Shown here: positions 16,452 through 23,276 of the stretch, one piece after another | How the letters are laid out: each line of letters begins with the position of its first letter | How positions within the stretch are numbered: position 1 is the first letter of the stretch | DNA from: JADGAU01 sp045047105 | Lineage (GTDB): Bacteria; Pseudomonadota; Gammaproteobacteria; GRL18 | DNA length: 64,000 nucleotides | NCBI GenBank assembly: GCA_045047105.1 | Contig: JASFYQ010000016.1 | Coordinates: 1 to 64,000 of the forward strand | Direction of reading: 5' to 3' | The notes under the pieces: generated by a model | The model's database searches: none | Told to the model about the DNA's origin: nothing | Seen by the model: only the letters and a program-made list of their open reading frames with translations | Translations under genes and position numbers: made by a program

Positions 16452-17729
16452 TTAACAACAATTTTGTAGCTTTCCAGAACTTCCTGGCGAGGCAACACGT
16501 GTTACTGTTACCTCAATTACACCTTCGTTATTTCCATATTTGCTTAGCATATCATTCGCAAAGGCGTATAATTCTCCATCATCGATAGCTTGGTAGGTTT
16601 TATTTGCTCCACCTGCTCCAATGCGGAATAGTTTCTTGTCATCATCACCTATGGTACCAATTAGCTCAAACCAATCTGCATCTGTACAGCGACGATTATC
16701 TTCAAAATGCTCAACAATAAACTCTTTTATTCCTGATAATTCATTTTCAGTTTTCCATCCAGTTGTGTCACATTCAATAGAAGCGTCGCACCATACTTGC
16801 CCTGTTTTTGGCTCAAAGGTATAGTAGAAACCCTGTTCGAGACTGACTCCAGACCAATTGTAGAGCTGTTTTGAATCAACTAAGAAAATTGAAGATTCAC
16901 CAACATCAAGTTTTTTACCTGTTGCAGTACTGTGAATTACATCTTTTGGTAATATTCTGCGCCGTGGACCAATAATTATGTCAGGATTATGACTAACTGG
17001 TGCCATGTTGTTATGTTGCTGTTTTGTCAACTCCATATGTTCTTCACTAATCGGTAAGCCACAATTTATTGCATTATCAAACATCCAGGATAGGGATATG
17101 CTTTCCAAACCACTGTTTTTTAATCCACCCCCAACATCACTGTGTACTCCTCTAAACCAAGTTTCATTTGCTCCTTCGATAATATGTTTTTTGTTCAAGC
17201 GTGTAATTTTGAAACAGTCACGTCGTTCATGAAGTGACATTGCGTGAAAACAGTTATTAACATTATCTGCAAGTGTTAGGTCATAACCTATATTTATACT
17301 TTGGAACTTGAATACTATATCTCTTGGTATACCAAAAGCGCCAACAATATCCCATAACCCAAGGAAACGTACTTCCGGTATGACAGTATCACCATCAACT
17401 TTAAGCCCCACATTTTTAATGACGTTTGCAAAGTGAACAGCAAGTGCAGCTCCTCTACTAAAACCAATGATATCAATATTCCTATCACCACTTTTCCAAT
17501 TTGTTTCAAGCATAGAAAACATTTCTTCTATGCGAGTTTCACCACCAGCTCCAAATAACCCACCAAAGAATTTTCCCAAAGCTCCATAACGTGTACCTAC
17601 ACCTGCTATATACTCCTTTTTTTCTGTATAAGCTTCGTAGAAATTTCTAACATTAGAATCTTCAGAAACTCCGGTCACTTCATTGTTATCATCTTCATTA
17701 CCTGTACCATCAAATGCATATAAAGCCAT
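16452..17729 (-). CDS. DUF2235 alpha/beta hydrolase, tandem paralogue with C-terminal extension
   Basis: A 425-residue paralogue of the following gene. It keeps the opening AFDGTGNED, the G-F-S-R-G elbow (Ser91), LGLWDI (Asp127) and RGVHSDVGGG (His196), so the triad looks intact. It differs by a C-terminal extension of about 120 residues (GTIGDDDKKLFRIG and beyond) that I do not recognise; it could be a delivery, substrate-binding or membrane domain. A glycine-rich loop follows the first strand. AGAGG seven bases before the ATG is the ribosome site. The two hydrolases likely form one transcript on the minus strand. Confidence 0.83.
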   Translation of the reverse strand: MALYAFDGTGNEDDNNEVTGVSEDSNVRNFYEAYTEKKEYIAGVGTRYGALGKFFGGLFGAGGETRIEEMFSMLETNWKSGDRNIDIIGFSRGAALAVHFANVIKNVGLKVDGDTVIPEVRFLGLWDIVGAFGIPRDIVFKFQSINIGYDLTLADNVNNCFHAMSLHERRDCFKITRLNKKHIIEGANETWFRGVHSDVGGGLKNSGLESISLSWMFDNAINCGLPISEEHMELTKQQHNNMAPVSHNPDIIIGPRRRILPKDVIHSTATGKKLDVGESSIFLVDSKQLYNWSGVSLEQGFYYTFEPKTGQVWCDASIECDTTGWKTENELSGIKEFIVEHFEDNRRCTDADWFELIGTIGDDDKKLFRIGAGGANKTYQAIDDGELYAFANDMLSKYGNNEGVIEVTVTRVASPGSSGKLQNCC

Positions 17730-17908
17730 AATCTAATCCTCTTAATTTGTGAATAAATGACACCATAAAGCATATACAACTTGCAATTAGGTAATAATTT
17801 TACTTTGTTACCCATTTGTTTTAACTCTTTTAAAACTTTAATTTAAGTTTGACTAAGAATATAACAACTTGGTAAATTAAAAAAGCCTCGTTTGAAGGTG
17901 AAAACAAA

Positions 17909-18019
17909 TTATTTTTCCCTGGTGGTTGTGTTGATGGTTTTTCCTTCCAGAGTATAAGCAATTTTAGAAAATTTTTTATGGGTATCCATCCCGATAAAAA
18001 ATAAGGTATTGTGTTTCAT
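17909..18019 (-). mobile_element. IS110-family transposase N-terminal remnant
   Basis: A 36-codon minus-strand frame starts with ATG at 18017-18019 after a clear AGGAG site. Its start (MKHNTLFFIGMDTHKKFSKI) matches the beginning of IS110 transposases, including the first DEDD aspartate in the G-x-D-T-H motif. The frame ends at a stop after 36 residues, and no further transposase sequence follows. The 179 bases between this remnant and the DUF2235 gene, and the 261 bases from here to the 5S-like sequence, show no other gene. Confidence 0.65.
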
Positions 18020-18280
18020 GTTACTCTCCTATTATATGTGCTTGCTAGAGATATTATGGCTCTGGTTTTTACCAATTCACTATTTGGGTGCTAGTACTTT
18101 TGGGAATCATTAAGTCTAGGTTCATATGGTACCTCCAACTTAAATTCTAAAAAGTTGTGTTTGTAGAGTATTTGTTGACATTGGATTAACATTTATACGT
18201 CTCAGAGATTATGTAATAAATTTACATAGTTGGTCTACTAACTTTATGGAACAAGTTCCAAAATGAAGTGGACATTAATT

Positions 18281-18400
18281 TGTCTGATGACAATAGAAGA
18301 CATGACTTCATCCGAACGCATTATGGGCTCGGAAGTGAAATGTGTCATCGCCGATGATAGTGTGGGATATTCCCATGTGACAGTAGGTCATTGTCAGGCT
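18281..18400 (+). rRNA. orphan 5S rRNA-like sequence, diverged, possibly a pseudogene
   Basis: This 120-base stretch carries the 5S rRNA 3' half clearly: GAAGTGAAA, CGCCGATGATAGTGTGGGA, TTCCCATGTGA and AGTAGGTCA. Stem I can form between 18282-18290 and 18391-18399 (with three G-U pairs), stem II between 18299-18303 and 18342-18346, and stem III between 18311-18315 and 18329-18333, leaving a 13-base loop C as in normal 5S. Loop C itself is not the conserved bacterial sequence; CCGAAC sits about ten bases too early. No 16S, 23S or tRNA lies next to it. It is either a decayed copy left by rearrangement or a divergent 5S paralogue. Confidence 0.65.
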
Positions 18401-18413
18401 TTTGATGGGGCTC

Positions 18414-18438
18414 CCCCTCAAGGCTAGTCCAAGAGGGG
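18414..18438 (+). terminator. hairpin after the 5S-like sequence
   Basis: CCCCTC (18414-18419) can pair with GAGGGG (18433-18438) across a 13-base loop, followed by a short T-rich run (CTTTATGTTT). This resembles the terminator that normally follows a 5S gene. The 3' arm overlaps the region where the next gene would have its ribosome site, and the next start codon lies five bases beyond it. Confidence 0.45.
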
Positions 18439-18442
18439 CTTT

Positions 18443-20011
18443 ATGTTTACTGTATTTCAAATTCCAATTATTGATGTTCGTCAATATATCCCAGGTAACA
18501 CTGCTCGTTTAAATAGGCCTTCATGGCCTATTCCAGAACCAGAGTCTGAATTTATTAGGCAATTTGGTATTATTAAAGATCGTAACCGAGGTGGAATTTC
18601 AACATTTGCTGGTGAAGAAATTTTTTGTCAAGCTCGCCATGCAATTCAGTTAGATAATAAAGCTGGAATTATTGTTGAGAAACAAAAATTATTTTATGTT
18701 TTTCATAATCTCTTTTTGAGAAGATTTTATTTTGAAGGGCGAAGTGTTGCAAAGTTAGAGCTAGGTTTTAATCAATCAAAGCGAGTTGGTAAAGTAAACC
18801 GACAAGAATCTGATTGGTTTAAAACTATTAGTTCTTTTTCTGAAGCTTTATGCATTGTTTCACCTCGTAATATTCATGAAACTGTAAAATGTCCATTAAT
18901 TTGTGCTGGTGAAGCTTTATCTTCTTTATACCTTAAATCTACAACTGTTAAAACCAAAGAAATTCTAGAATTACAATCATGGTGGATTTCTTCTGGTGAA
19001 CCTATATTATTATTTGAGTATAAAGAAACAAAGGGAGGTACTTGGCCTTCTGTTTGTAAAAAAATACCAATTAATTTAAAAGGAATAAATTTAGGTTATC
19101 AAAGAGTTAATGTACCAGGGAAAAAACTTCACATATGGTATATTGAGAAGTCGCTTAATATAAAATATAAATTATCTGATATAAGAAATCTCAGACTACA
19201 CCTGTTAAGATTTCATGCTGAAATTCAATCTTTAAAGAGAGTACTACGACTAATTTCTCAGAAAAAAATTGATATTATCCGTGGTGATCCTTCAACAGAA
19301 TTATTACAGCAATACCTTCAGGATACATTAACCCTAATTTCTAAAAAAAACAGGTATGGTCTTAATCAAAAAGTAATACTTGATGTAATTCTAAATGCTT
19401 ATGATATGGTGTCTGCTGGTGAGAGGATATCATTACTACAGAAATTATCTGGTATACGGAAAAATATATTATTGAAAGTTGAAAAAATAACTTGTGTTAC
19501 TGATGATTCAATCTATCAACAAATACTTACCAAAATTTATGATGTAGGCAAACAATTTGAAAGATTACCTAGTACCTACTCTGAAAAAGAAGAAGAACAT
19601 CTAAGAGACCATTTGCTTTTAACTCTTGAGCCAAACTTCGAAGGTAGCGCCACAGGCGAAACATTTAATAAATCTGGCAAAACCGATATCCTTATAAGGC
19701 ATGAAGGTAACAATGTATTTATAGCTGAGTTAAAGTTTTGGAGAGGTAAAAAGTCTTTTTTGAAAACAATAAGCCAACTGCTAGGTTATTTAACATGGAG
19801 GGATTATAAAGTAGCTGTTGTTATGTTTGTAAAAAACAAAGACTTTTCAGCGGTACTTGAAATGGTGAAAGAATCTACTCCAGAGCATCAAAATTATTTG
19901 AGTTATGTATCCGAGCAAGAAGAAGGTTGGTATCACTATAGATTTCATATGGATGATGATAAAAACAGAGAAGTTAAACTAGCTATTATGTTATTCCATA
20001 TTCCGGAGTAA
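18443..20011 (+). CDS. PD-(D/E)xK nuclease-like protein of unknown function
   Basis: A 522-residue protein I do not recognise by name. The C-terminal part has a restriction-endonuclease-like core: Asp415 in GKTDILI and, 14 residues on, Glu429-x-Lys431 in IAELKFWRG, followed by a helix rich in Leu (ISQLLGYLTWRDYK) and a final strand region. About 400 residues precede it: an N-terminal opening (FQIPIIDVRQYIPG) that reads as a natural protein start, then helical segments. No helicase or methyltransferase partner is adjacent. The only possible ATG is at 18443, as a stop lies in frame at 18425. GAGGGG in the terminator arm may serve as its ribosome site. A defence role is inference from the fold and the island setting. 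Confidence 0.7.
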   Translation: MFTVFQIPIIDVRQYIPGNTARLNRPSWPIPEPESEFIRQFGIIKDRNRGGISTFAGEEIFCQARHAIQLDNKAGIIVEKQKLFYVFHNLFLRRFYFEGRSVAKLELGFNQSKRVGKVNRQESDWFKTISSFSEALCIVSPRNIHETVKCPLICAGEALSSLYLKSTTVKTKEILELQSWWISSGEPILLFEYKETKGGTWPSVCKKIPINLKGINLGYQRVNVPGKKLHIWYIEKSLNIKYKLSDIRNLRLHLLRFHAEIQSLKRVLRLISQKKIDIIRGDPSTELLQQYLQDTLTLISKKNRYGLNQKVILDVILNAYDMVSAGERISLLQKLSGIRKNILLKVEKITCVTDDSIYQQILTKIYDVGKQFERLPSTYSEKEEEHLRDHLLLTLEPNFEGSATGETFNKSGKTDILIRHEGNNVFIAELKFWRGKKSFLKTISQLLGYLTWRDYKVAVVMFVKNKDFSAVLEMVKESTPEHQNYLSYVSEQEEGWYHYRFHMDDDKNREVKLAIMLFHIPE

Positions 20012-20017
20012 CATGTT

Positions 20018-20076
20018 TATAACAAGTCGTTCAAAATTGACGTCGCAAAAAGACGCGGAGCCCCTTAACTCTAACC
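20018..20076 (+). other. integron attC-like sequence directly after the nuclease gene
   Basis: Seven bases after the nuclease stop lies ATAACAAGTCGTTCAA, a left-end pattern common in attC sites of gene cassettes, then a short G/C-rich imperfect hairpin region, then CCCTTAACTCTAAC, resembling the right side of attC. The expected final GTTRRRY core is not clear, so the site is degenerate at best. No integron integrase is in the window. Confidence 0.4.
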
Positions 20077-20193
20077 TTCCTGAACTACTGCTTTTTCAAA
20101 ATTACCGTAAGCTATAAAACTATGTCAAATAACCGGTTTGGGACGATAGTGTAATGACTGAGCTAGGGTGACTGTGATAGGATTCAATCTCAC

Positions 20194-20215
20194 CATTTCA
20201 ATAATCATTGAAATG
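20194..20215 (+). repeat. perfect inverted repeat, 9-bp arms, 4-base loop
   Basis: CATTTCAAT (20194-20202) and ATTGAAATG (20207-20215) are exact complements around AATC. There is no T-run after it, so it is more likely a protein-binding site or a mobile-element end than a terminator. The surrounding stretch from 20077 to 20364 shows no gene or RNA that I can recognise. Confidence 0.6.
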
Positions 20216-20364
20216 ATAAATTATTTTACTACCGCAAAATGGCTGCTATATAGACATGAAACCAAGATTTTTTCGTCTTCTTTTCCTGCTATAGGAAATT
20301 CTCTTTACTCAGCATATGAACTTTTTATTAGTTTCTTAAACATCTAAAATACCTGCTGAACTGA

Positions 20365-20381
20365 TATAGCCTATGGCTATA
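20365..20381 (+). promoter_or_regulatory. inverted repeat just upstream of a promoter, candidate operator
   Basis: TATAGCC (20365-20371) and GGCTATA (20375-20381) form a perfect 7-bp inverted repeat around TAT, ending nine bases before the -35 box at 20391. The position suits an activator or repressor site for the DUF4124 gene. The regulator is unknown. Confidence 0.4.
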
Positions 20382-20390
20382 GTCTACATA

Positions 20391-20419
20391 TTGACAGCTC
20401 TTCTTCTATTAAATAAAAT
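20391..20419 (+). promoter_or_regulatory. strong sigma-70-type promoter for the DUF4124 gene
   Basis: A consensus -35 box TTGACA (20391-20396), a 17-base spacer and a -10 box TAAAAT (20414-20419, five of six to consensus) lie 88 bases before the ATG at 20508. This is one of the two clearest promoters in the window. Confidence 0.7.
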
Positions 20420-20507
20420 GTGAGGAGTTGAAAATATTTTTTTATATACTACAACTTAATAAATTAACTTATTAGTTAAACCTAAGAATCCTAATTAAGG
20501 ATATATT

Positions 20508-21002
20508 ATGAAATCTTTTATAGCTATAAACATTGTTTTATTATTTTTCTGTTATAAAAGCTATGCTGTACAAGATGTATACCAGTATCAAGATAAACAG
20601 GGGCTGGTTGAGTTTACAGATAAAGTTAAAAATAATCAAAAACCGGTAAAACAATTTCAATTTAATAAGGAAACAGTGGCTGAAAAAGCGCAACGTGAAG
20701 AAAAACTGGAACTATTACGCCAGCAAAATAAAGAAATTGATAAGCGGGTAAAGCTACAACAGCAACTGGATAATCAACGACTAATAAACCTGCAAAAACA
20801 ACAAGAAATAGAAAAATTAAAACAACAATCATTAGATAGGCAGAATACAGAGCAGTACAATCAGGGACGCTATTATCGAGGAGGTCGATGGTACTATCCT
20901 CCTATTATAAAACCTCCCCATTATCCTGTTAAACCAGTACATCCGATTGAAAAGCCAGGAATAAAACCCGGCTTAGATCCTTTAGCACCCGCTAGAATGT
21001 AA
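20508..21002 (+). CDS. DUF4124-domain periplasmic protein
   Basis: A 164-residue exported protein with a signal peptide (hydrophobic core, cleavage near SYA-VQ). Mature residues about 22-55 match DUF4124 (DVYQYQDKQGLVEFTDK), a small domain found in gammaproteobacterial envelope proteins. The middle is a charged, Gln-rich coiled coil (residues about 60-115), and the C terminus is rich in Pro, Tyr, Arg and Lys (YYRGGRWYYPP). The molecular role of this family is unknown. It has its own promoter and stands alone on the plus strand, convergent with the next gene. Confidence 0.82.
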   Translation: MKSFIAINIVLLFFCYKSYAVQDVYQYQDKQGLVEFTDKVKNNQKPVKQFQFNKETVAEKAQREEKLELLRQQNKEIDKRVKLQQQLDNQRLINLQKQQEIEKLKQQSLDRQNTEQYNQGRYYRGGRWYYPPIIKPPHYPVKPVHPIEKPGIKPGLDPLAPARM

Positions 21003-21005
21003 GCT

Positions 21006-21671
21006 CTATTTACCCTTAATATAGCGTTCATCATCAAAGGTACTTACCCACGCTGGACGATAGGCTACAAAAATACTAATTAATAAACCATTTAATAATG
21101 CTTCGGGCATAAGTAATAGAGGCATAAATGGAAAGTATTCGTAAGCAAGATATTTATAACTATACGTTTCTGTAAGTATTAAAAAAACAATATTGCTTAG
21201 CATGCAACTTAATAAGGCTAATGCGCCACCTAAAAAACCATTCACTATTACATAAATAAAATAGTTATTGGGTAATTTTTTGTCTACAAAACTATACAAC
21301 TGATGGCATATAAAAATGGGTATTACTCCCATAAATAAAGCGTTTATGGAATAGGTATCCCAGCCACTACTGCCATAAATGGTTGCTATAAGTAAAACCA
21401 GCAATAATCCAAAAAGTGCAAATTGCCAGCCAAATAATAAATAAAATAGCATAACTCCAAGAATGTGAAAATTTAGTCCGGGGGTAATTCCCGCCTTAAT
21501 ACTCCAGAAAAACGATAAAATAACAATCGCTCCAAAAAAAACATGTTGTGAGTCAGACGCTTTAATTTTATACCATGGGGCAGTCCAGAGAGCCAAAATA
21601 ACAATAGGAACAAGTAAACAATGGGCATATAATGGCCAGGGTGACAGGATTAGATTATCAGGTAAGTTCAT
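21006..21671 (-). CDS. CbiM-like energy-coupling-factor transporter membrane protein
   Basis: A polytopic inner membrane protein of 222 residues when started at the ATG at 21669-21671 (MNLPDNLILSPWP); a longer frame to 21737 adds 22 residues that do not look conserved. The opening with a proline-rich metal-site-like start, the GITPGLNFHILGVMLFYLLFG segment and the late FMPLLLMPEALLNG stretch fit the CbiM/ECF permease family, usually involved in cobalt or nickel uptake. The N-terminal histidine-at-position-2 pattern of true CbiM is not present, and no CbiN/O/Q partners are nearby, so the transported solute is uncertain. Confidence 0.68.
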   Translation of the reverse strand: MNLPDNLILSPWPLYAHCLLVPIVILALWTAPWYKIKASDSQHVFFGAIVILSFFWSIKAGITPGLNFHILGVMLFYLLFGWQFALFGLLLVLLIATIYGSSGWDTYSINALFMGVIPIFICHQLYSFVDKKLPNNYFIYVIVNGFLGGALALLSCMLSNIVFLILTETYSYKYLAYEYFPFMPLLLMPEALLNGLLISIFVAYRPAWVSTFDDERYIKGK

Positions 21672-21750
21672 AGTAGTTAATACTTTAGAACAATATTTCC
21701 ATTTCTGCCAGATAAAACAACTCTGCTTATTTTGCAACTAGATCCTGGCT

Positions 21751-22221
21751 TTAGTTTAAATCCTCAATTTCATCTAAAACTTGTTGTAAATGATCTTTCA
21801 CTTTTACTTTTCGCCATTGTTTGACCAATACTCCTTTGTTATCAATTAAAAAGCTACTACGTTCAATGCCCATATGGGTTTTCCCATACATCTTTTTTTC
21901 TTTTATTACATCAAAAAGTTGGCAAACGGTCTCATCTTTATCTGAAATAAGTTCAAAAGGGAAATTATATTTAGCTTTAAAATTTTCGTGCGCCTTAATG
22001 CCATCGCGAGATATACCTATTATATTTACATTTTTACTCATGAATTTATCATAATTATCTCTAAAAGCTTGCCCCTCCTGAGTACAACCCTGGGTATTAT
22101 CTCTGGGGTAAAAATACAATAAAAGGTGTTTGCCCTGGTAATCACTGAGCTTAAAATTTATCTCACTAGTTGCCAGCGCATTAAACTCGGGGACTTGTTT
22201 ACCTATTTCAATTTTACTCAT
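21751..22221 (-). CDS. bcp: thioredoxin-dependent peroxiredoxin, Bcp/PrxQ type
   Basis: A 156-residue cytoplasmic peroxidase that reduces hydroperoxides with thioredoxin. The peroxidatic cysteine sits in YPRDNTQGCTQEGQAFRD, and GRDGIKAHENF-type and GIERSSFLIDNKG segments are typical. I choose the ATG at 22219-22221 (MSKIEIGKQVPEF). The frame continues to 22446, but those 75 extra residues are not family-like and would overlap the divergent dapA gene. The second cysteine common in PrxQ five residues after the first is absent, so it would act as a one-cysteine or distant-resolving type. Confidence 0.9.
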   Translation of the reverse strand: MSKIEIGKQVPEFNALATSEINFKLSDYQGKHLLLYFYPRDNTQGCTQEGQAFRDNYDKFMSKNVNIIGISRDGIKAHENFKAKYNFPFELISDKDETVCQLFDVIKEKKMYGKTHMGIERSSFLIDNKGVLVKQWRKVKVKDHLQQVLDEIEDLN

Positions 22222-22353
22222 AAGTGTTACCTTGTTAAATTTATCAGCCTGTATTTTATCCCAGAATTGAAGATTTTTGGTATTTTTTTTTTTCGATAAG
22301 TAATATAATAATCTGTCAAATTTAGTAACGTAATAGAAAAATAGGAGCTTGAA

Positions 22354-23232
22354 ATGTTTCAAGGCAGTATGGTTGCTTTGGTAACCCCAATGGAAGCAAA
22401 TGGTGATATTGATTATGATAATCTTGCAAAACTGGTAGATTTTCATATTGAGAATAAATCAGATGCATTAGTTGTTGTTGGTACAACAGGTGAATCAGCT
22501 ACTATAAATGAAAAAGATCATTGTAAACTTATTAAATTTGTTGTTGATCATTGCAAAAATCGGGTTCCTGTAATTGCGGGAACAGGGGCTAATTCAACAG
22601 ATGAAGCGGTACAGTTAACACAATGTGCGCAAGATAATGGAGCCGATGCTGCTTTATTGGTTACTCCTTATTATAATAAACCAACTCAAGAAGGTTTATA
22701 TCAACATTATAAATATATTGCAAATGCTGTAGCTCTGCCGCAAATTTTATATAATGTTCCTGGTCGTACTGCAATAGATATGCTGCCAGAAACAGTGTTT
22801 CGCCTGGCTGAAATAAGTAATATTATGGGCATAAAAGAAGCCACGGGTGATATTGACCGTATTCGCCATCTAGTAACTGAACTAGATGATAAAATGAATG
22901 TATACACTGGTGATGATGCTACAGCAATGGAAGCTATTTTAGCTGGAGCTAAGGGAGATATTTCTGTTACTGCAAATATTGCCCCTAAGTTAATGCATGA
23001 AATGTGTCTGGCTGCGCTGAATAATGATAGAGAAACAGCGCAGGCTATTAATGAAAAACTAGATATTCTGCATAAAAACTTATTTATTGAATCTAATCCT
23101 ATCCCTGTTAAATGGGCACTATTTGAAATGGGTTATATTTCCCAAGGGATAAGACTTCCGCTAACTGTTTTAGATAAGCAATACCATGAAACAATTAGGC
23201 AGTCTTTATCAAGTGCAGGAATTCAATTCTAA
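22354..23232 (+). CDS. dapA: 4-hydroxy-tetrahydrodipicolinate synthase
   Basis: A 292-residue TIM-barrel enzyme that condenses pyruvate with aspartate semialdehyde in lysine and peptidoglycan precursor synthesis. Family marks include GTTGESATIN, the YNVPGRTAID segment and the Schiff-base lysine in MGIKEATGD. Length is normal. TAGGAG lies before the ATG, and a TATAAT (22304-22309) after a T-run may be its -10 box. bamC follows after 44 bases, the arrangement known in many gammaproteobacteria. Confidence 0.96.
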   Translation: MFQGSMVALVTPMEANGDIDYDNLAKLVDFHIENKSDALVVVGTTGESATINEKDHCKLIKFVVDHCKNRVPVIAGTGANSTDEAVQLTQCAQDNGADAALLVTPYYNKPTQEGLYQHYKYIANAVALPQILYNVPGRTAIDMLPETVFRLAEISNIMGIKEATGDIDRIRHLVTELDDKMNVYTGDDATAMEAILAGAKGDISVTANIAPKLMHEMCLAALNNDRETAQAINEKLDILHKNLFIESNPIPVKWALFEMGYISQGIRLPLTVLDKQYHETIRQSLSSAGIQF

Positions 23233-23276
23233 CTATTATTTTTATAACTATTATTATCAATTAATTATTTAATCCT

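Noticed and set aside
15275..17729. A type VI secretion cluster around the DUF2235 genes.
   Set aside because: No VgrG, Hcp, PAAR, Tss or immunity-like frame was found on either strand nearby.
18175..18203. TTGACA at 18175-18180 as the promoter of the 5S-like sequence.
   Set aside because: No acceptable -10 box lies 16-18 bases downstream; the nearest TATACG is only 13 bases away.
22222..22446. N-terminal extension of bcp.
   Set aside because: The extra 75 residues are not peroxiredoxin-like and would run antisense into dapA; MSKIEIGKQVP is the natural start.
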